64,000 nucleotides of DNA from DATMNR01 sp963702765 (GTDB lineage: Bacteria; Chloroflexota; Ktedonobacteria; Ktedonobacterales; Ktedonobacteraceae): assembly GCA_963702765.1 (NCBI GenBank), contig CAVPEB010000044.1, positions 1 through 64,000 on the forward strand. Reading direction: 5' to 3'. The position numbers were made by a program, and so were the translations under genes. How positions within the stretch are numbered: position 1 is the first letter of the stretch; the number at the start of each line of letters is the position of its first letter. Positions 1 to 9,310 of the stretch are shown piece by piece. Below the pieces are notes generated by a model. The model was not told where the DNA came from. It did not search any database and saw only the letters and a list, made by a program, of their open reading frames with translations.

Positions 1-174
1 CTTATGAAGATTGCATTTGTAAACCACACTCTTCCATAGAGTGAAAATACTACGCACATAGCGGGTAAAATGCACGCCATTTTTAAACACAACAATTGAT
101 CTGCATTGTACTTGGATCAGTTGCGAATGCATGATAGATGGTTACTAATCCAGATATATATCCTCAAACTATTT

Positions 175-228
175 GCGACAATCGCTACAAACGCTACATC
201 TGCAACAAGTGCGACAACTGCGACAAAT
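175..228. repeat. Tandem 9-nt repeat, six units
   Basis: Six consecutive 9-nt units read GCGACAATC, GCTACAAAC, GCTACATCT, GCAACAAGT, GCGACAACT and GCGACAAAT, each built as G-N-N-ACAA-N-N with minor drift. A second array with the same unit and period lies at 27303-27355 in the opposite orientation. No gene overlaps it. The rest of 1-327 holds nothing I recognise. Confidence 0.7.
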
Positions 229-327
229 TTCGTTTCTCCATTGCAAGAGCAAATAATTCAGAAGAGAATGACCAATAATTAGAATTATGTCTGCATGACA
301 AATTCTCAATTGCAAGCTTCATGATCA

Positions 328-501
328 CTATTTCAATGGGTTAGGGCTTATTTTACTTTCTAGAATACTTCTTGGGTTAAGTGTACCACCAGCCTTTCCT
401 CGTTGATCCACAGCAACAAGATACCGGTTTCCAGTCAGGGAACGAGGAATAACAACTACATTAAATGCTCCTAAAGGAGCTACTGGAAGCGTTGAAGGCA
501 T
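328..501 (-). CDS. Possible small ORF or C-terminal gene remnant
   Basis: An open frame of 57 codons from an ATG runs just downstream of the ABC exporter gene on the same strand and ends in TAG. The residues look protein-like (LPVAPLGAFNVVVIPR, then GNRYLVAVDQRG), with no family I recognise. There is no clear ribosome binding site before the ATG, and an in-frame TGA lies 12 codons upstream of it. It may be the tail of a lost larger gene. Low confidence that it is expressed. Confidence 0.22.
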   Translation of the reverse strand: MPSTLPVAPLGAFNVVVIPRSLTGNRYLVAVDQRGKAGGTLNPRSILESKISPNPLK

Positions 502-537
502 TATGACCTTTCTGAAGCTTGGGGAGAAACTTCACCT

Positions 538-2333
538 CTATTGTGCATACTGAAAATCATAGAGTCTCCTATAAACTCCTTGCTGGCCGAGTAATTGTTC
601 ATGGGTTCCCTGTTCTACGATGCGTCCTTTGTGCATAACGATGATGCGGTCGACGTTGCGGATGGTTGAAAGACGGTGGGCAATAATGATTGAGGTGCGA
701 TTGAGCATGAGTTTGTTGAGAGCATCCTCAATAAGCACTTCTGTTTCTGTGTCTACACTTGAGGTTGCTTCGTCGAGTATAAGTAGGATTTCGGGATTAA
801 ATGCAATCGCTCTAGCAAAGGCCAGCAATTGTTTTTGTCCAACTGAAAGCCCTGCACCACGTTCGCGCACTTCCTCATTATATTTGCCAGGCAATTGTTC
901 AATGAAATGTGCCGCGTTTACATATTCGGCTGCTTTACGGATTTGATCATCATTGATCTGCACTTCGTGTAGACGTATATTACTGGCGACGGTACCAGAG
1001 AAGATGAAAGGATCCTGCAATACTGCTCCAACATGTTTGCGCAAGTCTTTCTGGCGTACATTGCGCACATCGATACCATCGACTAAAATTGCGCCTTTCT
1101 GTATATCATAGAAACGCGAAATGAGGCTAATTAGCGAAGTTTTACCTGCACCTGTTGCTCCGACGAAAGCGACACGTTCACCAGCACGAATTTTGAATGA
1201 GATGCCTTTCAATACCCAGTCATCCAGGTTGTAGGCAAACCAAACATCTTTGAACTCAATCTCTCCTTGAACATTACCAAATTCCTCTGGCTCAGAGGGG
1301 TCCTGTATGGCAGCAGGCTCATCAAGGACTTTAAATATGCGTTCTGAACTTGCCATTGCCGATTGAAGAATGTTGTACTTTTCAGCAAGGTCACGTACCG
1401 GCAAGAAGAAGCGATCCACATATTGCAGGTAAGCCACTAACGCACCAATAGTCAACGCACCAACGAGGACGCGACCTCCTCCATACCAGATAATCAAGGC
1501 TATAGCAACTGCGCTCAGGAAGTTTGTTATCGAGCTGAACGAGATGAAATAGAGAAGTGATCGTATAGACTGATGGAGATAATCGCGGTTCAGCTCGTCA
1601 AATTGCTCGAAGTTACGCTCTTCCCGATTGAACAACTGCACTATGTACATCCCACCGATATTCTCTGCTATATAAGCATTGATACGAGCGAGGCGCACGC
1701 GGATGGCGCGAAAGTTATCGCGCATAGCGACACGGAAGTACGAAGCAATCCAGAAGAGTGGTGGCAACACGATAAACGTTACCAGCGCCAGTTGCCAGTT
1801 GATGACCAGCAACAAGATAGTTATACCAAGGATAGTTAGCACGTCTCCGAGTATAGAGATAGCGCCGGAGGTGAACATTTCATTCAGCGCATCAACATCA
1901 TTTGTGAGGCGAGTCATTAATCGCCCAACAGGATTGTGATCGAAGTATGAAAGAGATAGACGTTGCAAGTGATCAAACATTTGCGAGCGCATATCGAACA
2001 TAATGCGCTGGCCAATGATACTTAGAAAGAGAACATGCAGATAACGTAAATCAACCCTATGATGAGAACAAACAAATAGATGCTTGAAACTTCTAGAAGG
2101 CCTATACTGCGTTGAGTTTCGCTTAACGTTTGAGTTGCAGGGGCAATATAGTGATCTATGCCATACCCAATTAAGGCAGGACCAACGAGATCAACCAGTG
2201 ACAAGAGAATGAGGAATACCAGGGCGACTATGCTTAAACGTAAATATGGACGCACATAAGTCAGCAAACGACGCATGATGCGTGCATCGTAGGCTTTCCC
2301 AAGTATTTCATCTTCCTGAAAAAAGGTCGCCAT
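538..2333 (-). pseudogene. ABC exporter subunit with catalytic ATP site, frameshifted
   Basis: This is the second half-transporter of a heterodimeric ABC exporter. The N-terminal 103 residues (start 2333) hold the first membrane helices and run into a TAA at 2022. From about 2001 another frame continues with the rest of the membrane domain and a full nucleotide-binding domain: Walker A GATGAGKTS, signature LSVGQKQ and Walker B LLILDEATSSVD with the catalytic Glu present. Joining the frames gives about 595 residues, the usual family length. The break falls before IGQRIMFDMRSQ, and a few residues also seem missing there. The start overlaps the upstream gene by 26 bases, which implies translational coupling. 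Either a decayed gene or a sequence error. Confidence 0.85.
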
Positions 2334-4080
2334 TTTCTGATTCCTCTAGCTCTTCGCCTATCAATTGTCGCCGATACATTTCGGCATAAAGACCGTATTT
2401 TTGTAATAGCTGTTCGTGATTGCCTTCTTCGACGATACGTCCATCGTTGAGAACGATTATATGGTCGAGATTTTTCACCGTTGAGCAGCGGTGAGAAATT
2501 ACAATTGTTGTGCGTCCCTGCATCACATTACGCAAGTGTCCCAATATTTCAGCCTCAGTATGGGTATCGACACTCGACATCGCGTCGTCGAGAATTAAAA
2601 TAGCAGGATCTTTGGCGATTGCCCTGGCAAGAGCTGTGCGTTGCTTTTGTCCTCCTGATAAGGTAACGCCTCGTTCACCGATCATCGTGGCGGTTCCCAT
2701 GGGAAAATCGTTCACATCCTTTGCTAATTGAGCATACTCCATCACTTCCTGCATGCGTTCATCGCTCAACGACTGAACGCCGAAGCCAATGTTTTCTGAG
2801 AGTGGAACAGAGAATAAAAACGTTTCTTGAGGGACAAAACCAATCTTGTGGCGTAGAGAAGCAAGTGATATGTCGCGAACGTCGACACCATCGATGAGTA
2901 GCTGTCCCCCGTTGACATCAAAGAGGCGGGGAATAAGGTTAACCAATGTGGATTTGCCACTACCGGTTGGCCCTACAATGGCTAATGAAGATCCTGCCTC
3001 GACGTTGATAGTAACGTTATGTAAAACTTCATGATTACCATACGAAAATGTTATATCACGAAACTCCACTCTTCCTTTAATGATGAGTTCTTCTGGTTTG
3101 TTATCGATTTTGGTTGGTTCGGCAATAGTGGGTTGGTGTTGCATGACCTCATTGATACGTATCATAGAGGCTGAACCTTGTTGGAAAAGGTGAACGACCC
3201 AGCCAAAGGCTATCATTGGCCAGGTGAGTTGTGCAAGATAGCCCATAAACTGTACAAGTTGTCCGAGCGATATACGGCCATGTATAACGTCTAGTCCACC
3301 ACGCCAGAGGAGTATTACTGATGCAATGCCTGCAAGGAAGAACATAGCGGGCCAAAGTATGGCATAGATCCTGGCGTAGCTGATACTGAGCTTCATATAT
3401 TTATGATTAGCTGCTCGAAATGCTTCCAATTCATGATCTTCTTGCCTGTATGCTTTGATCATACGAATGCCAGATAAATTTTCCTGGGCGTGTGCAGATA
3501 CTTCGCCGAATTGATCCTGGACAGCTTTATAACGGTGTTCGATCTGGCGACCTACTACAATAAAGACCACTGTAATCATTGGGAGTATGATTGCTGCATA
3601 TAACGTGAGTTGGACGTCTATCGTAAGCATAAAAGTGATCGTAACTGTAAATGCCACGATAGTGTTCATAAGGTTAGTGATGCCTGGCCCAAGCATACTG
3701 CGAATCGCAGTCAGATCGTTAGTAGCACGGGCAACCAGATCACCGACTTTATGATGTTGGAAATAATCCAACTCGAGCTTCTCAAAATGTTTGAAGAGAT
3801 CGGTGCGAAGCTCGTATTCTATTTGCCGTGACACTTTTGCCTGGAAATAGCGTCCGAAAAATGCCAGGACTGCCTGTACTGCGCCTGCAATAATGATCAA
3901 AATGGCATAACGAACTAATATGCTTCCGTTAGTACCTGCCTGGAGACTATCAATCACTAAACTTAACAGGTAAGGCAGGAAAAGTGCAGCGATGTTAGCA
4001 CATATGAGAAATAAAAAGCCGCCAATCATGGCGGCTCTATACCGATACAGGTAAGAGCGTAAGGATATTAATGCGGACAT
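2308..4080 (-). CDS. ABC exporter subunit with degenerate ATP site
   Basis: A 590-residue half-transporter with six predicted membrane helices in the first 320 residues, then a nucleotide-binding domain. Walker A GPTGSGKST lies near residue 370 and the signature LSGGQKQR near 470. Walker B reads ILILDDAMSSVD, so Asp replaces the catalytic Glu. In exporters such as TM287/288 and BmrCD this change marks the non-hydrolysing site, while the partner keeps Glu, as the neighbouring gene does. The LSGGQ signature here would complete the partner's active site. The substrate cannot be read from sequence; multidrug or lipid export is typical. It overlaps the next gene and is the first gene of the pair. 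Confidence 0.9.
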   Translation of the reverse strand: MSALISLRSYLYRYRAAMIGGFLFLICANIAALFLPYLLSLVIDSLQAGTNGSILVRYAILIIIAGAVQAVLAFFGRYFQAKVSRQIEYELRTDLFKHFEKLELDYFQHHKVGDLVARATNDLTAIRSMLGPGITNLMNTIVAFTVTITFMLTIDVQLTLYAAIILPMITVVFIVVGRQIEHRYKAVQDQFGEVSAHAQENLSGIRMIKAYRQEDHELEAFRAANHKYMKLSISYARIYAILWPAMFFLAGIASVILLWRGGLDVIHGRISLGQLVQFMGYLAQLTWPMIAFGWVVHLFQQGSASMIRINEVMQHQPTIAEPTKIDNKPEELIIKGRVEFRDITFSYGNHEVLHNVTINVEAGSSLAIVGPTGSGKSTLVNLIPRLFDVNGGQLLIDGVDVRDISLASLRHKIGFVPQETFLFSVPLSENIGFGVQSLSDERMQEVMEYAQLAKDVNDFPMGTATMIGERGVTLSGGQKQRTALARAIAKDPAILILDDAMSSVDTHTEAEILGHLRNVMQGRTTIVISHRCSTVKNLDHIIVLNDGRIVEEGNHEQLLQKYGLYAEMYRRQLIGEELEESENGDLFSGR

Positions 4081-4271
4081 ATATTAATTGTACGATGTAA
4101 TTGGGAATTTAGCTATGTAGATAGGGACAGATATTATGTTTTTCTGTCCCTAATTCGAGAGCATTGGGATTGTTACTTTGGGGTCTAAGAATTGACACCA
4201 AAAAACTCGTTCATCCGTATAATAGGCAGAATACAGGATGCATTAGCTTCTGTCGATGATTAGGTATGACG

Positions 4272-4478
4272 TTAAACCAGAACTGCATTAAGGTCATCAA
4301 CCAGCTTTTGGATCTCTCGCAGACGTCGCTCAGCCAGTTCAACGTTTTCAAGTGCCTGTGCCAGAATTCGTTCCTCCAAAGAGGAATATGATTCGGCAAT
4401 CTCAGGGTCGATAGAGCCGCCAATAAGCTCTAATGCGCGATTCAATTTTGCTTCAGGTGTCTCAGGTGCGGTTACCAT
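4272..4478 (-). CDS. Small helical protein, unknown function
   Basis: A 68-residue ORF starting at ATG 4478 with GAGGTG eight bases upstream. The sequence is acidic and helical (SLEERILAQALENVELAERR, then REIQKLVDDL) and predicts a coiled coil. It vaguely resembles exonuclease VII small subunits in size and composition but lacks their conserved pattern, so I leave it unnamed. It stands alone, on the same strand as the exporter genes but 190 bases upstream of them. Confidence 0.55.
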   Translation of the reverse strand: MVTAPETPEAKLNRALELIGGSIDPEIAESYSSLEERILAQALENVELAERRLREIQKLVDDLNAVLV

Positions 4479-4677
4479 CAATCATTTCACCTCGTTTGTA
4501 TGGGTGTAAACTACGATTTCGACGAGATTATTTACATGAGCAAATGGTAGTTCCATTGCCAGAAGTGATCGCGCTTTCCCCTTTGAAAAGCTTCTAATAC
4601 TCAATACGTAGGCATCATCTTATTGGTTACAAATTGTAACTTTATTTCAATGTCTATATTACAATAGACGCGCTAGA

Positions 4678-4967
4678 TTGCAAAAACAGGGGTACCACAT
4701 TACTATTGATGGCACAATAAGTACTGTTGAGTCTGAAATTTTATCTGTTCATCTTGTTTGTATAATTTTTTCCACTCAAGTGATGGATTTGAAGTTTTCG
4801 GTTGCGCTATTACGCCCTTTGAATTTGATACAGATAGCATGTTCTATGACGTTCTTGTCCAAGTAGAGGCGGGGTCGTGTCTTGCTTGTATTGAGCAATG
4901 TGTATTAACTGGTATGCTGGACCTCGCAAGCATCCCCACCTCACAAAATAGCTATGCTTTTACGTAA
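4678..4967 (+). pseudogene. Possible degraded gene, unrecognised
   Basis: Two overlapping open frames read protein-like text: HITIDGTISTVESEILSV from 4678 on, then in a shifted frame FEVFGCAITPFEFDTDSMF and onward to a TAA at 4967. Joining them needs one frameshift near 4750-4780. No start with a ribosome site and no family match is visible. The 3' end overlaps the convergent cupredoxin gene by a few bases. The 200 bases before it (4479-4677) hold nothing I recognise. Confidence 0.2.
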
Positions 4968-5412
4968 CGTTTACTACTAAATTCATGCCAACGTGAACTG
5001 TGCAGAGAACATTGAACTTGCCAGCTGTATTAAATGGCCCTATTTCGGCACTACTACCTGAAATAGTCACATTGTTGATTGTAGGCGCTCCTTGTTGCAC
5101 AGAGAGTTGAGGGTTGCCATTAACCCATTGACCGTTCGTAATTATATGCAAAACCTGGACATCATCGACAAGCGTAACTTTCGATCCTTTAGAAATGTTA
5201 ACACATGGCTGCTTAAAGTTGGACGAACTCATGTGAACAGTTCCGCTCGCACAGCCCCCCTCACCTCCACCACCGCCACTGCTGCTAGCCGTTGGAGTGG
5301 TTCCCGTCGTTGTTGTGATAGTGCCTGGTCGTGAACAGGCAGCCAGTATAATACTACCAAGTGCCAAAATAGCCAGGAACATAACCAGGATCTTCAGTCG
5401 CTTACTATTCAT
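4960..5412 (-). CDS. Cupredoxin (plastocyanin-like) lipoprotein
   Basis: A secreted blue-copper-type protein of 150 residues. The start at 5412 is chosen because GGAGGG precedes it by nine bases. A basic N-terminus and hydrophobic stretch end in a lipobox LAAC with Cys26, so the mature protein should be anchored by lipid. A low-complexity Thr/Gly/Ser linker follows. The C-terminal half is a cupredoxin beta fold with a full type-1 copper ligand set: His in VLHIITNG, then Cys, His and Met in CTVHVGM. Likely role: electron transfer or copper handling at the cell surface. It is divergent from the SRPBCC gene at 5991. Confidence 0.8.
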   Translation of the reverse strand: MNSKRLKILVMFLAILALGSIILAACSRPGTITTTTGTTPTASSSGGGGGEGGCASGTVHMSSSNFKQPCVNISKGSKVTLVDDVQVLHIITNGQWVNGNPQLSVQQGAPTINNVTISGSSAEIGPFNTAGKFNVLCTVHVGMNLVVNVT

Positions 5413-5583
5413 CGCAATACATCCCTCCATATAAAAAATATCTTTTCTTGATGTTGGTCTTATTGATGCTCATACAATATAAACTCGTAAGTTGATGCTA
5501 ATGTAATGAGTACTGGAATCTATATTGCAAAGTTTCTAACCAGACTTCTATTGTATTCTATTTCATACTATAGGAGTATATGC

Positions 5584-5646
5584 AAGCCCCATAAATAGGG
5601 CAATTACCCTATATTTTGTCGGGTAATTGCCCTATTTATGGGGCTT
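5584..5646. repeat. Perfect 26-bp inverted repeat
   Basis: Arms 5584-5609 and 5621-5646 are exact reverse complements, beginning AAGCCCCATAAATAGGG, with an 11-base loop. It lies upstream of both divergent genes (cupredoxin and SRPBCC), so it is not in a normal terminator position, and no T-run follows. It could act as a cruciform, an RNA hairpin or a miniature palindromic insertion. No flanking target duplication is visible. The rest of 5413-5990 holds only the leader hairpin at 5924. Confidence 0.85.
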
Positions 5647-5923
5647 CTGATAAGTACATCGAGTCGCCGCTGCGAAAATCTAATTTAGAGCAGTATTTTT
5701 CATAAACGTTATAGCTCTTTACCATTGATGACAAGCAATGTCGCCATTGACAACTGTAAAGATCGAATAATTAAATTAAGATTAGAATTTGTTTATAAAA
5801 ATATTATAGAAGTGCTTAAATAGTTGATTTCTTTAAAATGGTTTGTTATGCTTTCTATGTTCTCGATGAGAGAAGAACATAATGAGAAAAAGACATTGAG
5901 TAAAGCGTAAAATTATGTTTTGA

Positions 5924-5959
5924 GCTTCATACAAGTGAGAATATGCTCAAGTATGAAGC
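5924..5959 (+). promoter_or_regulatory. Leader hairpin upstream of SRPBCC gene
   Basis: GCTTCATAC at 5924-5932 pairs with GTATGAAGC at 5951-5959, with an inner TGAG/CTCA stem. It ends 31 bases before the start codon. It may be an operator dyad or a 5' UTR hairpin; no factor can be named. Confidence 0.4.
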
Positions 5960-5990
5960 ACAGGAGACAGGAATTTAGAAAGAGAGAAAA

Positions 5991-6743
5991 ATGGCACAAA
6001 ATTGGGCTGAACATCATGCATCAGTAACAATTAATGCTCCAATTCACCAGGTATATAGCCTTTTCTCACACTTCAATGATTTTCCGAAGTTTATGAGTTT
6101 TGTGAAAGAAGTTACATACTACGATGATCAACGCAGCCAATGGGCAGCAGAAGTGGTTGGACGTCATGAATGGGATGCTGCAAATCAGGATTGGATAGCG
6201 AATCGCCAAATAGGTTGGAGTTCGTATAATGGTTTCGAGAATGCTGGTCGGGTTACGTTTCAGACAGTCGGACCCATGCAGACGCTAGTAGATGTTTTTA
6301 TTAGCTATAAACCACCTGCTGGAGTTTTAGGCGATGCTGGAGAGAAAATGGGCGTTGGAAGTCGCTTTGAAAATGCTTTACAACATGACCTGGATAACTT
6401 CACGCGTATGGTAGATCAAGCTCCCGTTGGAGCATTGGATCCTCATTCTTCAAACTACCTCTTTCAGAGTGGTAGCGCTGCTGCTAAAGGTACGACCACT
6501 AGTAGGCAAGATGCATCCATGGGAGATGAGCAGGATATACGTCGTTCTTTCACAAGAACTGATAGTTATAGCAATACATTTGACACATCTCAAGATCGTC
6601 CTGTGTTGGATCAGGATATAATCAACGAACCAACAAAAGTTGGTTCTATCAGGTATGATCAGGATGTGATAGGTGGTCGAGATGCTTCAACAGCACGTCC
6701 AGTAATGCCTCCTGATAAAGATCTAAACTCCCCGAATGAATAA
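5991..6743 (+). CDS. SRPBCC (polyketide cyclase/dehydrase-like) protein
   Basis: A 250-residue protein. Residues 5-150 form a START/SRPBCC ligand-binding domain of the COG5637 type, recognised by the opening pattern VTINAPIHQVYSLFSHFNDF with KFMSFVKEV following, and by the closing long helix LQHDLDNFTRMV. Residues 150-250 are polar, repetitive and probably disordered, ending with PDKDLNSPNE. No catalytic residues are assigned; these domains usually bind hydrophobic ligands. A purine-rich AGAAAGAGAG lies before the ATG. A hairpin terminator follows at 6827. Confidence 0.75.
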   Translation: MAQNWAEHHASVTINAPIHQVYSLFSHFNDFPKFMSFVKEVTYYDDQRSQWAAEVVGRHEWDAANQDWIANRQIGWSSYNGFENAGRVTFQTVGPMQTLVDVFISYKPPAGVLGDAGEKMGVGSRFENALQHDLDNFTRMVDQAPVGALDPHSSNYLFQSGSAAAKGTTTSRQDASMGDEQDIRRSFTRTDSYSNTFDTSQDRPVLDQDIINEPTKVGSIRYDQDVIGGRDASTARPVMPPDKDLNSPNE

Positions 6744-6826
6744 TTGGTACCGATGTGACAGTTTTTTATAAGATAAGAAACTCTCACACTGAATATACCC
6801 ATTTACAAATCCAACTAGACTTTGCA

Positions 6827-6860
6827 AGAGAGGCGTAGAATGCCAATTCTGCGCCTCTCT
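6827..6860 (+). terminator. Rho-independent terminator after SRPBCC gene
   Basis: AGAGAGGCGTAGAAT pairs with ATTCTGCGCCTCTCT (one G-U pair) around a four-base loop, followed by TTTG. It ends the SRPBCC transcript and isolates the RNA gene that follows. Confidence 0.75.
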
Positions 6861-6917
6861 TTGAGAGAATAGCTCAAGTATGAGACTATATGTTTACTTT
6901 TTTGGAACTTACGTTTC

Positions 6918-6947
6918 TTGACATGTCAGCGTGTATCATGGTATGAT
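6918..6947 (+). promoter_or_regulatory. Strong sigma-70-type promoter for an RNA gene
   Basis: A perfect -35 TTGACA (6918-6923), an 18-base spacer and -10 TATGAT (6942-6947) predict a transcription start near 6954. The downstream region has no convincing ORF and is rich in stems, so this probably drives a structural RNA. Confidence 0.7.
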
Positions 6948-6953
6948 TGTTAT

Positions 6954-7360
6954 GTTCATAAAGGAACAACCAGGGAACCAAACAGACCCTGGCATCTGGC
7001 GAGGGGCCTCGCATTGGTCTTCCGAAAGGAGAAATTATGCAACCAATGAAGAAACCAATACGCCTTTTAGGGATGGTATTTCAGATCGACCAGTAGGGCC
7101 CGTGAAGGCGGGCATACCGAGCCTCTGAGCTTACCGACAATTACCTGGCTCACCGCGTTTATTTCTTGTTTGTGCAGAATAACCGGTCTTTACGGCGGCT
7201 TACGTCACAGGATAGCGGGAGTACCCAGAGGACTTTACTAGGGCATAACTCTTATTACATGCCCCATTTATGTAATAGAACTCGGTTGAACGTGCCACGG
7301 GAGTTGTGCAAAAGAAAACACAGAGGACCTGGATGATTGAGTCTCCAGGTCCTTCTGCAT
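6954..7360 (+). ncRNA. Candidate structured non-coding RNA, unidentified
   Basis: About 400 bases lie between a near-consensus promoter and a strong hairpin terminator, with no plausible gene inside. Local stems are visible: CCAGGG/CCCTGG near 6970-6992, GCGAGG/CCTCGC near 6999-7012, a GAAA-capped stem near 7019-7035, GCCCG/CGGGC near 7100-7115, and GGGCAT/ATGCCC near 7243-7265. I compared it from memory with tmRNA, RNase P RNA, SRP RNA and common riboswitches and saw none of their signature strings. A 19-codon frame behind AGGAG at 7036 is open but is probably incidental. It is convergent with lepA. Confidence 0.5.
7324..7353. terminator. Bidirectional terminator
   Basis: AGGACCTGGA (7324-7333) pairs perfectly with TCCAGGTCCT (7344-7353). 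The plus side is followed by a T-rich stretch after TTCTGC. The minus side runs into GTGTTTTCTTTT. It can end both the RNA gene and the convergent lepA-mnmA operon. Confidence 0.65.
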
Positions 7361-7504
7361 GTGTATTTCCTTTTTGCCACCAAGACAGGGAAAAGTAGTT
7401 TTTCAGAGATACCTGAACTCCGACAGGATATCCCTAGCACCGCTTTATAACTTGTCGTGAGAAGTGCCATGAGTCTAGATCTAAACTCATAGAGGAAGTT
7501 GATT

Positions 7505-9310
7505 TTAGTCGTCGAGTGAGAGTATTGCCATGAATGCTTCCTGAGGGATCTCAACGTTGCCTACCATTTTGAGACGCTTCTTGCCCTCTTTCTGTTTCTC
7601 CAGAAGCTTACGTTTGCGTGTAATGTCACCACCATAACATTTGGCGAGCACATCTTTGCGCACTGCTTTGACCGTTTCACGAGCAATGACGCGTGAACCG
7701 ATTGCAGCTTGTATTGGTACCTCGAAAAGTTGCCGTGGTATGAGTCTACGCAGTTTCTCGACCAGTTGGCGACCCTGGACGTAGGCTTTCTCGCGATGGA
7801 GAATCAGTGATAGAGCATCCACAGGAACACCGTTGACAAGGATATCCAGTTTCACCAGATCTGCCTCTTGATAGCCTCCGAAGCTGTAATCGAGTGAAGC
7901 ATAACCCTGGGTGCGAGATTTAAGCTGATCATAAAAATCGGTTATTAACTCGGCAAGTGGTATCTGATAATTGAGCAGAACTCTTTCTGCCTCGAGATAT
8001 TTCATTTCTTTGAATGCGCCTCGCCTTGTTGTTACAAGGTCCATGATCGTTCCAATATAGCGAGTGGGTGTGAAGATGGAGATATCCATCCATGGTTCTT
8101 CGATCTTCTCAATTTCCCCCGCATCGGGCACCTGAGAAGGGTTATCAACTTCTAAAGTTTCACCATCTGTCTTGGTAACATAATATTCAACACTCGGAGC
8201 AGTGGCAAGAATGTCAAGGTTATACTCACGTTCGATACGTTCCTGGATGATTTCCATATGAAGGAGACCCAGAAAGCCACAGCGAAAGCCAAAACCCAGT
8301 GCAGTAGAGGTCTCTGGTTCGTAGAAGAGCGAAGCGTCATTCAATTTCAGACGATCCAGAGCATCACGCAATAGTGGATATTCATTGCCCTCAACAGGAT
8401 AGATACCAGCGAACACCATAGGTTTAGCAGGTTTATATCCTGGTAAGGCCTCGACAGTACCGAGAGCAATGGGTGTAGTCACTGTATCTCCGACACGGCA
8501 GTCTTTCACATTTTTGAAGCCAGTAGCAATGTAGCCGACTTCACCGGCGGAAAGTGTGGATGATGAAATCAAACGTGGTTGAAAGTATCCGGCTTCCAGT
8601 ATTTCGGTAGTACTCCCTGTAGCAACCATGGCAATTCGTTCGCCTTCATGCAACTCCCCGTCAACTATACGGACATAAGCAATGACTCCCTTGTACGAGT
8701 CATAATGGGAGTCAAAAACGAGGGCACGTAACGGTTGATGAAAATTGCCTTTGGGAGGTGGAACCCGATGCACGATGGCTTCCAATATATCCTGGGTGCC
8801 AATACCCTCCTTTGCCGAGGCTAGAATGCACTCTTCTTGAGGTAAGCCGATAACGTCCTCTACTTCTTGCATGACACGCTCAGGTTCCGCACTTGGAAGG
8901 TCGATCTTATTGATAATGGGAATGATACTCAGATCAGCCTCCAATGCCAGGTAGAGATTAGCAAGAGTTTGTGCCTCGACGCCCTGAGTCGCATCGATTA
9001 CCAGAAGAGCGCCTTCGCAAGCAGCAAGGCTACGGGATACTTCGTACGTGAAATCGACATGACCAGGAGTATCGATCAAATTCAGCTCATACTGCTCGTC
9101 ATCAAGCGCGGAATACAGCATGCGCACGGCTTGTGCCTTAATAGTTATGCCTTTCTCGCGTTCCAAATCCATTTGATCCAGAGTTTGCTCCATCATTTCG
9201 CGTTTAGATATCGTTCCAGTAAATTCGAGTAGACGGTCAGCAAGTGTGGATTTGCCATGATCTATATGGGCAATAATACAGAAATTTCTAATATGTGCCT
9301 GATTTGTCAT
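7505..9310 (-). CDS. lepA: Elongation factor 4 (LepA GTPase)
   Basis: A translational GTPase of 601 residues, the normal length. The G domain carries the P-loop AHIDHGKST, the G3 motif DTPGHVDF and the G4 motif NKID. The C-terminal part has the characteristic LepA CTD, with NGVPVDALS and a YGGDITRKRKLLEKQKEGKK stretch. Function: back-translocation or rescue of stalled ribosomes under ionic stress, and ribosome assembly; associated with ribosomes and membrane. The ATG overlaps the mnmA stop in an ATGA, so the two genes are translationally coupled, with mnmA first. No defects are seen. Confidence 0.97.
   Translation of the reverse strand: MTNQAHIRNFCIIAHIDHGKSTLADRLLEFTGTISKREMMEQTLDQMDLEREKGITIKAQAVRMLYSALDDEQYELNLIDTPGHVDFTYEVSRSLAACEGALLVIDATQGVEAQTLANLYLALEADLSIIPIINKIDLPSAEPERVMQEVEDVIGLPQEECILASAKEGIGTQDILEAIVHRVPPPKGNFHQPLRALVFDSHYDSYKGVIAYVRIVDGELHEGERIAMVATGSTTEILEAGYFQPRLISSSTLSAGEVGYIATGFKNVKDCRVGDTVTTPIALGTVEALPGYKPAKPMVFAGIYPVEGNEYPLLRDALDRLKLNDASLFYEPETSTALGFGFRCGFLGLLHMEIIQERIEREYNLDILATAPSVEYYVTKTDGETLEVDNPSQVPDAGEIEKIEEPWMDISIFTPTRYIGTIMDLVTTRRGAFKEMKYLEAERVLLNYQIPLAELITDFYDQLKSRTQGYASLDYSFGGYQEADLVKLDILVNGVPVDALSLILHREKAYVQGRQLVEKLRRLIPRQLFEVPIQAAIGSRVIARETVKAVRKDVLAKCYGGDITRKRKLLEKQKEGKKRLKMVGNVEIPQEAFMAILSLDD

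Noticed and set aside
175..228. CRISPR array
   Set aside because: The period is 9 bases with no spacers; no repeat-spacer structure or cas genes occur anywhere in the window.
4211..4423. Minus-strand ORF overlapping the 4272-4478 gene
   Set aside because: Different frame of the same bases, without a ribosome site and with poor composition; the 68-residue frame is better.
6954..7360. Candidate tmRNA, RNase P RNA or SRP RNA
   Set aside because: No tag-peptide region or tRNA-like CCA end, no GAGGAAAGTCC-type P4 sequence and no GGTCAGGTCCGGAAGGAAGC-type SRP loop could be found on either strand.
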